Of a stretch of 64,000 nt of DNA, positions 1 through 9,219 are shown piece by piece. This DNA is from Rhizobium sp. N324 (GTDB taxonomy: Bacteria > Pseudomonadota > Alphaproteobacteria > Rhizobiales > Rhizobiaceae), in assembly GCF_001664485.1 (NCBI RefSeq), contig NZ_CP013630.1, forward strand, positions 1,615,001 to 1,679,000. Direction: 5' to 3'. Numbering within the stretch: the stretch's first letter is position 1; each line of letters begins with the position of its first letter. The translations under genes were made by a program, and so were the position numbers. The notes beneath the pieces were generated by a model. The model ran no database searches. It had not been told where the DNA came from and saw nothing but the letters and a program-made list of their open reading frames with translations.

Positions 1-1049
1 CGGCATGGGTGCCGAGATCCTCGCAAGCGATATCGTCGGGAAACTCCATGCGCCGGGCAAGCTCGGAGGAGATCAGCACCGGCCGGTTCAAGCTGCGGCA
101 GAGGGTTTCCAGCCGGGCGGTGGTGTTCACCGTATCGCCGAAATAGCTGATTTTGTGATGATCGACGCCGATTTCGGCGGTGATGATCTCGCCGCCATGA
201 AGGGCGGCCCGCAGCTTCGGCACCTGTCCGTAGCTTTTCCGCCAGCCGGCGGCATTGGCTTCGATATCGGCGAGGATATCGAAGATGCAGCGCACGCAGC
301 GCGCATTTTTGACGCCGCGGGCAAGTGGCCAGGTGATGATCGCCGCATCGCCGACATAGTCGTTGATCATGCCCTTGTGGCGCCGAACCGGCTCGGCGAA
401 GGTCGCAAACAGCGAGCTCAGCAGCTGCTGCGCGCGGAGGTCGCCGTGCTTTTCGGCAAAAGCCGTCGAATCGACGAGATCGATGAACAGGAAGACACGC
501 TCTTCCCTGACCGGATTGCGATAGCGGCTGACCAGCATGCTCAGGAAGACTTCGCGGCCGAGCAGTTCCCGCACGCGCAGAAGGAAGATCATCGCCGAGC
601 AGACGGCAAGCGCATAGAGGAAGACCTCGTAAGGCATGATGACGAGATCGAAGAGCGAGGGCGGCTTCAGCATGCCGATCGCCCAAAGCAGCAGGCCGCC
701 GCAGGCAAAGCCGATGCTCATCAGAATCTCGTAGATCACCAGCTCGGTGATGATGAAGGCGAACGTCGGCAGCTTCTGGATGCGCCTGTAGAGTCCGCGG
801 AACAGCACCTTGCGCTCGAAGGCGATGATCGGCATGCCGATGAACAGCGCAAAGATCGCCCCGATCACGGGCGTCTGATTGGAGTAGAACATCAGATCAT
901 AGACGACGCCGCTGGCAGCCAGAACGATCGTGATCAAGATCCAGTTCTGCGTCGGAGATATTTCCCGCATGCGGCGCTTCGCCCGTAATGTTTCGTCCAG
1001 CCATTGTTTCAGCTGGGAAAAAAGCGTCAAGCGAATTCGCTGCGGCACC
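1..1049 (-). CDS. Class III adenylate/guanylate cyclase, membrane-anchored (3' end cut off)
   Basis: The protein would make a cyclic nucleotide, most likely cAMP, at the inner membrane. Reading leftwards from about 1049, an N-terminal part with four or five hydrophobic segments is followed by a class III cyclase domain. That domain shows the first metal aspartate in FIDLVDST (about residue 190), the second in NDYVGDAAI, and the transition-state Asn/Arg in VNTTARLE. The gene runs off the window's left edge, so the C-terminus is missing. The start is uncertain: GTG at 1049, TTG at 1034 and ATG at 970 are all in frame and none has a strong ribosome site. The long open frame on the opposite strand is a shadow. 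The family assignment is firm; substrate and signal input cannot be read here. Confidence 0.85.
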
Positions 1050-1083
1050 GTAGCGCTTGGAAACCGCCTGTCGGGCCGATGCG

Positions 1084-2229
1084 CTACAGGCTGACGGTTT
1101 CGACCTTGCGGCCGACGAAACGCAGAGCGATCTGACCCTGGATAAGCTGCAGCGCCGGCTCGCCGAAAAGATCGCGTCGCCAGCCGTTGAGGGCCGCGAC
1201 TTCGGCCTTCTCGCCCTCGGCGGCGATCCTGTCGAGATCCTCGCTGTTGGCGATCACCTTCGGCGCCACGCCGTGTTTTTCCGAAATCAGCTTCAGCAGC
1301 ACCTTCAAGAGTTCGACGGCAGCAGCAGCCCCTTCGGGCGCCTGCGCCTGGCGCGGCACATGTGGCATATCGGCCTTCGGGAGAGCGAGTGCTGCGTTGA
1401 CGGCCTCGATGACGGCGGCGCCGGAAGTCGAGCGTTCCCAGCCTTTGGGAATGGTGCGCAGCCGGCCGAGCGCCTCAGTATCCTTAGGCTGCTGCTGGGC
1501 GACCTCGTAGATGGCATCGTCCTTCAGCACCCGCGAACGCGGTACGTTGCGGGCGCGGGCCTCGCGTTCGCGCCAGGCGGCGACATATTTCAGGATCGCC
1601 AGCTCCTGCGGCTTGCGCAACCGCATCTTCAGCCGCTGCCATGCATCGTCGGGATGCAGGTCGTAAGTTTCGCGCGCCTCGAGAATGTCCATTTCCTCGG
1701 AGAGCCAGGAGGTGCGGCCTTCGCGATCGAGTTCCGCCTTCAGCGACAGGTAGACGTCGCGCAGATGGGTCACATCGGCCAGCGCATATTCCAGCTGCTT
1801 GTCGGAGAGCGGCCGGCGGCTCCAGTCGGTGAAGCGCGACGACTTGTCGATATGGACATTCTTGATGCGGCTGACCAGCTGATCATAGGAGACGCTGTCG
1901 CCGAAGCCGCAGACCATCGCGGCGACCTGCGTGTCGAAGATCGGATGCGGAATGAGATTGCCGCGATTGAAGATGATTTCGATGTCCTGGCGGGCCGCAT
2001 GAAAGACCTTCAGCACCTTCGGATCGGCCATCAGCTCGAAGAAGGGGGCGAGATCGATGCCCTTGGCCAGCGGATCGACGAGCACTTCGGTTGTCGGGCT
2101 TGCCATCTGGATAAGGCAAAGCTCCGGCCAGAAGGTCGTCTCGCGCAGGAATTCGGTGTCGATGGTGATGAAGTCGGACTTGGCCAGCTCTTTGCAGGCG
2201 GCCGCCAAATCGGCGGTGGTTTCGATCAT
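1084..2229 (-). CDS. rnd: Ribonuclease D
   Basis: This is a 3'-5' exoribonuclease that trims tRNA precursors and other structured RNAs in the cytoplasm. The 381-residue protein has a DEDDy exonuclease fold. Metal ligands are Asp24 and Glu26 in IDTEF, Asp82 in FHAARQDIEII, and the Tyr148/Asp152 pair in EYALADV. A helical HRDC-type region follows from about residue 200. Length matches the family. It is transcribed leftwards and ends 35 bases before the cyclase gene, so the two may be co-transcribed. The ATG at 2229 gives the expected N-terminus. Confidence 0.95.
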   Translation of the reverse strand: MIETTADLAAACKELAKSDFITIDTEFLRETTFWPELCLIQMASPTTEVLVDPLAKGIDLAPFFELMADPKVLKVFHAARQDIEIIFNRGNLIPHPIFDTQVAAMVCGFGDSVSYDQLVSRIKNVHIDKSSRFTDWSRRPLSDKQLEYALADVTHLRDVYLSLKAELDREGRTSWLSEEMDILEARETYDLHPDDAWQRLKMRLRKPQELAILKYVAAWREREARARNVPRSRVLKDDAIYEVAQQQPKDTEALGRLRTIPKGWERSTSGAAVIEAVNAALALPKADMPHVPRQAQAPEGAAAAVELLKVLLKLISEKHGVAPKVIANSEDLDRIAAEGEKAEVAALNGWRRDLFGEPALQLIQGQIALRFVGRKVETVSL

Positions 2230-2357
2230 ATCATTTCATTCGCAAGGAAAAGGTCGGTTGAACCTTCCTTCTCCTTTCGCTTCGATATGTCAATACAACA
2301 GCATAAGCTTCGCGCATCGCTGGCTAAGAATTACGTCCGAACTGCGGCGAAGCCGCC

Positions 2358-3749
2358 TCAGCTCACTCTGACGTAGCTGGTCATCCCGGTCTTCTGGTGC
2401 TCGATGATATGGCAATGCAGCAGCCAGTCGCCGGGATTGTCGGCGACGAAGGCGAGCTGCACCTTCTCGTCGGGCTGGATGAGATAGGTGTCCGACACCA
2501 ACGGCATCACCTGCCGCGTCGAGGAGGAGATCACCGTGAAGCTCATTCCGTGTAGATGGATCGGATGCGCGTGCGGCGTGACATTCTCCAGATTGAAGAC
2601 ATAGCTCCGGCCGAGCTTCAATTCCGCCAGCGGCGCCGTCGGATCCGGCGTGTCGCCCGGCCATGGCACCTTGTTGATCGCCCAGAAACTGTAGCCGAGT
2701 GTGCCGCAGATGCTCTCGGTGGCGGTATTCTCGGCGGTGGCGCTCAGCACCAGCGGGATCTCTTCGGCAGTGGAAAGGTCGGCCTTCGCCACCGGATTTT
2801 CGGCAAGCGGCCCGAGATCGCCGATCTCGCGCTTCAGCGATGGCCCGATGGCGCGCAGGCTGGCGATCGTCTTCGGCGTGGTGCCGCGGATATCCTCGAG
2901 CGTCGCGACAGCGCCTTCTCCATCCGGCATGCGCACCGCAAGATCGAGCCGCTGTCCCGGTCCGATCTGCAGCAGGTCGAGGGGAAAACGCTTCGGCACC
3001 GGATTGCCGTCGATGGCGATGACGGTCGTATCGGCGCCTTCCACCTTCAGCGAGAAGATCCGCGTCACGTCGGTGACCGCGATGCGCAGCCGCACCAGCC
3101 CGCCGGCCGGCGCGTCATATTGCGGCTCCTGACGCCAGTTGGCGGTGCGCACCGTGCCGTAGGTGCCGGACTTGGCCGCGTCGCGCGGTCGGAAAGCGGC
3201 GATGAACTGCCCGTCTCCGCCAAGCCGCCAGTCGCGCAGGTTCAGCACCACCTCCGCATCGAACTCAGGATCGGCCGGATCTTCGACGACGATGACGCCG
3301 GTCATGCCGTGACCCATCTGCGTCAGCGTATTGCAATGCGGATGATACCAGAAGGTGCCGGCATCGGGCGGCGTGAAGGCATAGTCGAAGCTGTCGCCGG
3401 TATAGATGTAGGGCTGCGTCATGAAGGGCACGCCGTCCATGCGGTTGTCGATGCGAAGCCCGTGCCAGTGGATCGTCGTCGGCTCGTCGAGCCCGTTTTT
3501 CAGCCGCGCGGCGTAAGGGCGCCCCTTCGTCATCCGGAGAACCGGCGGCATGCCGTCATGGCCCCAGCTCATGATATCCCGGGTCGGTCCCGCCTCGGTC
3601 AGCACCGCCTCGGTCTTAACCGCCGCCAGCAGCTGCGGCTCGGGTGCTGCCTCAGCGGGCCCGAATTTGCCGGCAATGCCGATGCCGACGCCATAGGCGC
3701 CCGCGACGGCGGATGCCTTGAGAAGATTGCGGCGGGTCAGGAGGGGCAT
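2358..3749 (-). CDS. Multicopper oxidase, Tat-exported
   Basis: This is a periplasmic blue-copper oxidase of the CueO/laccase type, which oxidises a substrate (metal ions or phenolics) and reduces oxygen to water. The N-terminus is a twin-arginine signal (TRRNLLKASAVAGAYG) ending near residue 34. All four copper motifs are present in order: HWHGLRI and WYHPHCNT in domain 1, then HAHPIHLHG and HCHIIEHQKTGM near the C-terminus. The last carries the Cys/His ligands and a Met axial ligand for the type 1 copper. Length (463 residues) is normal for a three-domain enzyme. The methionine-rich insert typical of copper-tolerance CueO is not obvious, so the physiological substrate stays open. It stands alone, divergent from aspS. 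Confidence 0.9.
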   Translation of the reverse strand: MPLLTRRNLLKASAVAGAYGVGIGIAGKFGPAEAAPEPQLLAAVKTEAVLTEAGPTRDIMSWGHDGMPPVLRMTKGRPYAARLKNGLDEPTTIHWHGLRIDNRMDGVPFMTQPYIYTGDSFDYAFTPPDAGTFWYHPHCNTLTQMGHGMTGVIVVEDPADPEFDAEVVLNLRDWRLGGDGQFIAAFRPRDAAKSGTYGTVRTANWRQEPQYDAPAGGLVRLRIAVTDVTRIFSLKVEGADTTVIAIDGNPVPKRFPLDLLQIGPGQRLDLAVRMPDGEGAVATLEDIRGTTPKTIASLRAIGPSLKREIGDLGPLAENPVAKADLSTAEEIPLVLSATAENTATESICGTLGYSFWAINKVPWPGDTPDPTAPLAELKLGRSYVFNLENVTPHAHPIHLHGMSFTVISSSTRQVMPLVSDTYLIQPDEKVQLAFVADNPGDWLLHCHIIEHQKTGMTSYVRVS

Positions 3750-4004
3750 GCGGGCGCTCCACAGTGAGAATGCCGATCCTTTTAAAGTTGACCGGCTTCT
3801 TCATCAATACGGGAAGCGCGGCCAAACTGCCGCAGCATACGGGCCGCTGCGTTACCACAAACGCGTGCCAAACGCGTGGGCGGCACGCGCCAAGCCTTGA
3901 CAAATCGGAGCGTCCATGCGCTTTTCCGCCCGATTTTCTTGTCGGCGCTTGAGGGTCTTTGAACCCTTGCTGCCGTCTTAAGCCACATTCCAGGATTTGA
4001 GATC
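3750..4004. promoter_or_regulatory. Divergent control region between multicopper oxidase and aspS
   Basis: These 255 bases separate two outward-reading genes and must hold both promoters. A perfect 8-bp inverted repeat, CGCGTGCC (3862-3869) and GGCACGCG (3882-3889), sits near the middle. A CTTGACA element at 3896-3902 resembles a rhizobial sigma-70 -35 box for aspS, but the matching -10 is poor. No small gene is convincing here. Confidence 0.4.
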
Positions 4005-5795
4005 ATGCATCGCTATCGCAGCCACACATGCGCCGCCCTCCGCAAGACGGATGTCGGCTCGACCGTCCGTATCTCCGGCTGGGTCCATCGCGTCCGCGAC
4101 CATGGCGGCGTTCTCTTCATCGACCTTCGCGACCATTACGGCATTACCCAGGTGGTTGCCGATCCGGACAGCCCGGCCTTCAAGATGGCCGAGACCGTGC
4201 GCGGCGAATGGGTGATCCGCATCGACGGTCTCGTCAAGGCCCGCACCGAAGACACCGTCAACAAAACAATGGCGACCGGCGAGATCGAGCTCTACGCCCA
4301 GGAGATCGAAGTGCTTTCCGCCGCCAAGGAATTGCCGCTGCCGGTCTTCGGCGAGCCGGATTACCCTGAAGACGTCCGCCTCAAATACCGCTTCCTCGAT
4401 CTCCGTCGCGAAACGCTGCATAAGAACATCGTCAAGCGCACCCAGGTCATCTCGGCGATGCGCCGCGAAATGGGCAATGTCGGCTTCACCGAATATACGA
4501 CGCCGATCCTGACGGCCTCCTCGCCGGAAGGCGCGCGCGACTTCCTCGTGCCCTCGCGCATCCATCCCGGCACCTTCTACGCCCTGCCGCAGGCGCCGCA
4601 GCAGTACAAGCAGCTGCTGATGGTCGCGGGCTTCGACCGTTACTTCCAGATCGCGCCCTGCTTCCGCGACGAAGACCCGCGCGCCGACCGCCTGCCGGGC
4701 GAATTCTACCAGCTCGACCTCGAAATGAGCTTCGTCGAACAGGAGGACATCTGGGACACGATGGGCCCGATGATGACTTCGATCTTCGAAGAATTCGCCG
4801 AAGGCAAGCCGGTGACCAAGGAATGGCCGCGCATCCCTTACGACGAGGCGATCCGTAAGTACGGTTCCGACAAGCCGGATCTGCGCAACCCGATCGTGAT
4901 GGAAGCGGTGACCGAGCATTTTGCCGGCTCCGGCTTCAAGGTCTTCGCCGGCATGATTGCCTCCAATCCGAAGGTTGAGATCTGGGCGATCCCGGCAAAG
5001 ACCGGCGGCTCGCGCGCCTTCTGCGACCGTATGAATGCCTGGGCGCAGAGCCAGGGACAGCCCGGTCTCGGCTACATCTTCTGGAAGGAAGAAGAGGGCA
5101 AAATCGCCGGCTCCGGACCGCTTGCCAAAAACATCGGCGAGGAGCGTACCGAGGCGATCCGCACGCAGCTCGGCCTTGAGGCGGGCGACGCCTGCTTCTT
5201 CGTCGCCGGCGAGCCGTCCAAGTTCTACAAGTTTGCAGGTGAGGCCCGTAACCGCGCCGCCGACGAACTGAACCTGATCGACCGCGACCGCTTCGAGCTG
5301 TGCTGGATCGTCGACTTCCCCTTCTTCGAATACAACGAGGAAGAAAAGAAGATCGACTTCGCCCACAACCCGTTCTCGATGCCGCAGGGCGGCCTCGATG
5401 CGCTGCTGAACCAGGATCCGCTTGGCATCAAAGCCTACCAGTACGACGCGGTCTGCAACGGCTTCGAAATCGCCTCGGGCTCGATCCGCAACCAGTCGCC
5501 GGAAACCATGGTCGCCGCCTTCGAGAAGGTCGGTCTCAGCCAGCAGGACGTCGAAGACCGCTTCGGCGGCCTCTACCGCGCCTTCCAGTACGGCGCGCCG
5601 CCGCATGGCGGTGCTGCATTCGGCATCGACCGTATCGTCATGCTGCTCGTCGGCGCCAAGAACCTGCGTGAAATCTCGCTGTTCCCGATGAACCAGCAGG
5701 CGCAGGATCTGCTGATGGGCGCGCCGACCCCGGCAACCCCGACGCAGCTGCGCGAACTCTCGATTCGGCCGATCCCGCCGGTCAAGAAGGACTGA
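4005..5795 (+). CDS. aspS: Aspartyl-tRNA synthetase
   Basis: This cytoplasmic class II synthetase charges tRNA-Asp with aspartate. Residues 1-105 form the OB-fold anticodon-binding domain. The catalytic core follows, with motif 2 around [17 protein letters not shown] and motif 3 [17 protein letters not shown]. The bacterial GAD insert domain lies between. At 596 residues it is full bacterial length. Alphaproteobacterial enzymes are often non-discriminating and also load tRNA-Asn for GatCAB, but that cannot be settled from sequence alone. It is a single-gene unit with its own terminator just downstream. Confidence 0.97.
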   Translation: MHRYRSHTCAALRKTDVGSTVRISGWVHRVRDHGGVLFIDLRDHYGITQVVADPDSPAFKMAETVRGEWVIRIDGLVKARTEDTVNKTMATGEIELYAQEIEVLSAAKELPLPVFGEPDYPEDVRLKYRFLDLRRETLHKNIVKRTQVISAMRREMGNVGFTEYTTPILTASSPEGARDFLVPSRIHPGTFYALPQAPQQYKQLLMVAGFDRYFQIAPCFRDEDPRADRLPGEFYQLDLEMSFVEQEDIWDTMGPMMTSIFEEFAEGKPVTKEWPRIPYDEAIRKYGSDKPDLRNPIVMEAVTEHFAGSGFKVFAGMIASNPKVEIWAIPAKTGGSRAFCDRMNAWAQSQGQPGLGYIFWKEEEGKIAGSGPLAKNIGEERTEAIRTQLGLEAGDACFFVAGEPSKFYKFAGEARNRAADELNLIDRDRFELCWIVDFPFFEYNEEEKKIDFAHNPFSMPQGGLDALLNQDPLGIKAYQYDAVCNGFEIASGSIRNQSPETMVAAFEKVGLSQQDVEDRFGGLYRAFQYGAPPHGGAAFGIDRIVMLLVGAKNLREISLFPMNQQAQDLLMGAPTPATPTQLRELSIRPIPPVKKD

Positions 5796-5817
5796 GGATC
5801 GTCCGATCCCGAATGTG

Positions 5818-5855
5818 AAAAGCCCGGCGACCGTTCAGGTGTCGTCGGGCTTTTT
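5818..5855 (+). terminator. Rho-independent terminator of aspS
   Basis: Stem GCCCGGCGAC / GTCGTCGGGC (one G-T pair), loop of nine bases, followed by TTTTT at 5851-5855. It starts about 20 bases after the aspS stop and can also serve the convergent hydrolase gene. Confidence 0.85.
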
Positions 5856-5863
5856 GCTGTCGC

Positions 5864-7033
5864 TCACAAGGCCGCGTAGATCGCCTCGCGCAGATCGACC
5901 GTGAACTTGCCCCACATGCCCTCCAGCGTCGTGTTCGTCAGCGCCACGACGGTTATCCCGTTGACCGGATCGATGAACCAGCTGTGGCCGTAGACGCCGC
6001 CCCATTTCACCGTGCCCTTGGGGAAGGGGACGCCTGCCTCGGCCGGATCGGTGATGACGGACCAGCCGAAGCCGAAGCCCGAGCCGGGTTCATACCGCTG
6101 GCGGTGCCCGCCGGCCTGGTCGGTCATCATCATCGCAACGGTGTCGCTCGAGAGCAGCGGTGCGCCGCCCCTGCGGATGGTTTCGAGCACGGCCAGAACG
6201 TCACCAGCCGTTCCCGCCATGCCGCCGCCGCCCGAATGATAGGAGGCGGGATCGAAGATGCGCTTCGGCGCGAAGCGGATCGGACCCATCAGCGACATCA
6301 CCAGCGCATTTTCGCCCATCAGCGCCGGTTCCGGTGAAGCGTTCATATAGGCGGCGGCGAGCCGGCTGCGGTCACGAACCGAAAACGCCGTGTCGGCAAT
6401 CCCGAGTGGTCTTGTCACCAGTTCGGCGACGGCCTCAGCCAACGGCACGCCGGTTTCCGCCTCGATGACGCCGCCGATAACATCCATGGCAAGGGAATAT
6501 TGCCAGTCGCTGCCTGGCGCGAAACGCAAGGGCACACTGGCGATCCGCCTGAGATTTTCGGTGAGCGCCAGTCCCGACTGGTCGAGGCCGTCGGAAATAC
6601 CGGCGCGGATATAGGGACCACCGTCCTCTTCTGAGAAACTGTAGCCGAGGCCTGATGTATGGGTCAGCAGATGGCGAATACGAATGGTCGCCTCGCTGCC
6701 GTCGGGCAGCTTTGGCCGGAATTCCGGCAGCCATCTGGTCACCGCGTCGTCAAGGTCGATTCTCGCCTGCTCGACGAGCCGCATCGCGGCGATGGTGACG
6801 ATCGGCTTGGTGATGGAGGCAAGCCTGAAGATCGTATTCTCGCGCATTGCCAGGCCGTTTTCGCGGTCGGCGAGGCCGGCTGCGCGCCGGTGAATGATTT
6901 CTCCGTCGCGGGCGACGAGCACGACCGCTCCGACCAGCCGCCTGTCGTCGAGCGCATCTGCAATTGCCGCGTCGACGCCCGCGGAAAGCAAGGAATTCTT
7001 GTTGGCATGTGTCGTTTCGAGGGGAAGACTCAT
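5864..7033 (-). CDS. Serine hydrolase, class C beta-lactamase fold (family VIII esterase-like)
   Basis: The fold is that of penicillin-binding-protein-like serine hydrolases. The nucleophile motif SxxK is SITK, in FRLASITKPIV. The second motif appears as YSLAMD instead of YxN. The third is WGGVYGHSW rather than KTG. SxxK, Tyr and a WGG signature are characteristic of family VIII carboxylesterases (EstB type), so an esterase is more likely than a true beta-lactamase. No signal peptide is seen, so it is probably cytoplasmic. Length (389 residues) is typical. It is divergent from a TetR regulator only about 90 bases away, which may control it. The natural substrate is unknown. Confidence 0.85.
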   Translation of the reverse strand: MSLPLETTHANKNSLLSAGVDAAIADALDDRRLVGAVVLVARDGEIIHRRAAGLADRENGLAMRENTIFRLASITKPIVTIAAMRLVEQARIDLDDAVTRWLPEFRPKLPDGSEATIRIRHLLTHTSGLGYSFSEEDGGPYIRAGISDGLDQSGLALTENLRRIASVPLRFAPGSDWQYSLAMDVIGGVIEAETGVPLAEAVAELVTRPLGIADTAFSVRDRSRLAAAYMNASPEPALMGENALVMSLMGPIRFAPKRIFDPASYHSGGGGMAGTAGDVLAVLETIRRGGAPLLSSDTVAMMMTDQAGGHRQRYEPGSGFGFGWSVITDPAEAGVPFPKGTVKWGGVYGHSWFIDPVNGITVVALTNTTLEGMWGKFTVDLREAIYAAL

Positions 7034-7066
7034 CAGATCAAACCTTCTATAATCACAATGACCATT

Positions 7067-7086
7067 CCTGAATTAGATAGATCAGG
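7067..7086. promoter_or_regulatory. Candidate TetR-type operator
   Basis: A perfect inverted repeat CCTGA-N10-TCAGG lies in the 93-base gap between the divergent hydrolase and TetR genes. The 20-bp span fits a TetR-family dimer, but the arms are short, so this is only a candidate. Confidence 0.3.
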
Positions 7087-7126
7087 CGAAATTTCTAGAG
7101 TGATCGTTGTGAAAAATAGTCCAGAG

Positions 7127-7741
7127 ATGAAAAATCCTTCCGCGCGCCGCCGCGGCCGCCCGCCAGCCTTCGATCGCGAGACGGTTCTCGCGGCCGCCCG
7201 CGAGACCTTCTGGGCGCATGGATACGAAGGCGCCTCGATCGCCGATCTCACGACCGCCATGGGCATCACGCCTCAAAGCCTCTATGCCGCCTTTCACTCG
7301 AAGGCCGATCTCTACCGCGCGGCGCTGGAGCAATATAGAGCGCTGGGCGCCGGAACCTTTTCCGCGCTCGGCGAGCCGATCGACACCGTCTCTGCCTTCG
7401 AACGGATATTGCGGGGCTCGGCGGCGATATTTTCGGCGCCGGAACATCCGAAAGGCTGCATGATTTCGACGGCTGCATTGAATTGCGCCAGCGAGAACGA
7501 CACGATCGCCGACCATGTCGCGGCGCTGCGTCGTCGGTCGCTGGATACTTTTGCGGCAAGGATCGAGCGCGGCATCCGCGAGGGCGACATGAGCGCGGAA
7601 ACGAATCCGCGTGCGTTGGCGCGATTCCTCGGCGCGATCGTTCAGGGCATGTCCGTGCAGGCAAGGGACGGCGCATCGCTTGAGGAATTGCTTGAGATCG
7701 CGACCCTCGCCATCGCAGAACTCGCCCGCCACCGCGTTTGA
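7127..7741 (+). CDS. TetR/AcrR family transcriptional regulator
   Basis: This is a DNA-binding repressor with an N-terminal helix-turn-helix: RRRGRPPAFDRETVLAAAR leads into the TetR fold, with recognition region GASIADLTTAMGITPQSLYAAF. The C-terminal ligand domain (TetR_C type) includes PKGCMISTAALNC. The chosen ATG at 7127 puts the arginine-rich arm at residues 6-11 and gives 204 residues. Starts at 7109 (GTG) and 7058 (ATG) are in frame but extend beyond the usual family N-terminus. It is divergent from the serine hydrolase, its most likely target. It ends in a strong bidirectional terminator. Confidence 0.88.
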   Translation: MKNPSARRRGRPPAFDRETVLAAARETFWAHGYEGASIADLTTAMGITPQSLYAAFHSKADLYRAALEQYRALGAGTFSALGEPIDTVSAFERILRGSAAIFSAPEHPKGCMISTAALNCASENDTIADHVAALRRRSLDTFAARIERGIREGDMSAETNPRALARFLGAIVQGMSVQARDGASLEELLEIATLAIAELARHRV

Positions 7742-7747
7742 AAACGA

Positions 7748-7777
7748 AAGGCCCGGCGGTGCGAACGGCCGGGCCTT
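7748..7777. terminator. Bidirectional terminator between TetR gene and secreted-protein gene
   Basis: A perfect 10-bp stem, AAGGCCCGGC / GCCGGGCCTT, has a 10-base loop and lies between two convergent genes. A-rich and T-containing flanks suit termination in both directions. Confidence 0.8.
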
Positions 7778-7797
7778 CCATCGCAAGAGTGAAGCGA

Positions 7798-8985
7798 TCA
7801 GTCGTTAGCCGAAACCTTGACGCCGAGCACTTGCGGCAGCGTGTTCGGAGCGCCCATGGCAGCACCGACGATCGTCGGGAAAGGCACCGGCTTTTCAGGA
7901 GCGGCCTTGACGGTCAGGCTCTTCGGGTCGTCGAGGAAGGTGTTGACCGCAGCCGAAACGGCGTTCTGCAGTTCCGGGATGTTGAGCTGCGCCAGCATGA
8001 TCGGCGTCATCGCCTTCAGCGAATCCGCCATCTGCTTACCCGACATGTTCTGCTGCGAGCCGGCATAATCAAGCGCGCGCTTGGTGATCGAGGCATCGTC
8101 GAAACGCACCTGCGCCGCCTCGAAGGAAAGCTGCTGCATCAGGCCGAGCATGGCGAGGCCGAGCGCCTGCTGCGACTGCTCCTTGTTCGGGTTGGTTTCG
8201 GATTCCTTCATCGCATCCTGCATCGATTTCATGAAGGCCATCGTGTAGCCCGAAATCTTGAAGCCGAGATTCAGCTTGCCGACATTGGTGAAGTCGAAGG
8301 CAAATTCCGAAATGTCAATCGTGCCGGGGGCGAGTTCCCAAGCGCCCTTCATGGTGATGTCGCCCTGGACGTGCTGCAGGGCGAGCTTTTCGATCGCATC
8401 CTTGCTCTGCGCATCCTCGGTCTTGGTGAGATCGGCCTTCATGCTTTTGAAGGCGCCGTCGAAATCGAAGCCGGATTCGTCTTCGCGCAGCGTCAGGTTC
8501 ATGTTGCTTTCGAGCAGCGAGAACACTTCCGCACCGTCCTTGACCACCTTCACCGGGCCAATATGCGCGGTTTCGTAGAGCATCATGGTGTCGAGCGTGT
8601 CGCCGCCCGGCGTTGCCGGCACGGAGATGCCGGCGAGCGTCAGCTCTTGCGCCGTCACGGTGACGCCGTCCTGCGTCTTGTTAATGTCGGGGAAGGCCGC
8701 TTCTTCGATGTAATAGCCGCCGTCCTCGTCTTCTTCGACGCCGGAAAGGGTGATTTCGCCGATGGGCAGGCTTTCGCTGCCGGTCGGCTTGACGGTGACA
8801 TTCTTCAACGTAACGGTCGTGCCGTCGATATCGACGCTTTCAGCCGCAATCGTCCCACCCTGGGCGGCATAGGCGGCATTGATCTTCTTCAAGAGATCGG
8901 TGCCGTCGAGAGCGAAAGCCGAGCCGGCGAGCGAGAAAAAGGCGGCGCCCGACAGCATCAGCCGCGTTGTCCGGTAAATGTTCAT
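7798..8985 (-). CDS. Conserved exported protein of unknown function
   Basis: I do not recognise a named function. The 395-residue protein has a Sec signal peptide (residues 1-25, cleavage after GSAFA) and then a beta-rich body with many short repeats of the form TVTLKNVTV, PIGEITLSGV and ITMKGAWEL. This resembles periplasmic proteins of the DUF945/AsmA-like kind that pack strands into long ribbons. A helical middle with methionine runs (about 255-300) follows, and a proline-rich conserved tail (PEKPVPFPTIVGAAMG). No catalytic motif or lipobox is visible. It is a single gene transcribed leftwards, divergent from parC. Periplasmic location is inferred from the signal peptide only. Confidence 0.7.
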   Translation of the reverse strand: MNIYRTTRLMLSGAAFFSLAGSAFALDGTDLLKKINAAYAAQGGTIAAESVDIDGTTVTLKNVTVKPTGSESLPIGEITLSGVEEDEDGGYYIEEAAFPDINKTQDGVTVTAQELTLAGISVPATPGGDTLDTMMLYETAHIGPVKVVKDGAEVFSLLESNMNLTLREDESGFDFDGAFKSMKADLTKTEDAQSKDAIEKLALQHVQGDITMKGAWELAPGTIDISEFAFDFTNVGKLNLGFKISGYTMAFMKSMQDAMKESETNPNKEQSQQALGLAMLGLMQQLSFEAAQVRFDDASITKRALDYAGSQQNMSGKQMADSLKAMTPIMLAQLNIPELQNAVSAAVNTFLDDPKSLTVKAAPEKPVPFPTIVGAAMGAPNTLPQVLGVKVSAND

Positions 8986-9219
8986 GGGGTGATTCCTCTG
9001 GTGGCGTGTGGCGGTTGGAAATCTGCAGTTACGCTACTACGGATTGGGCCTGCTTTATATTTGCGGACTTCTAAATTTCCGTTGAAGGGAACGGCAAACG
9101 AAGTCCAAATTGCGGCCGCACGTTTGTCTCATCCTTTGATGTCGGTGCCAAGACTTCATCCACAGCTGCAATGGCCTGGATTCCTTGCCCGCCAGCCTCT
9201 TCTGGGCTAGTCAGAACCT

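Noticed and set aside
5..988. Long open frame on the plus strand opposite the cyclase gene
   Set aside because: The minus strand encodes a complete set of class III cyclase motifs; the plus-strand protein is a composition-driven shadow with runs of charged residues and no family pattern.
5864..7033. True class C beta-lactamase
   Set aside because: There is no signal peptide, the YxN and KTG motifs are replaced by YSL and WGG-type sequence, so an esterase is more likely.
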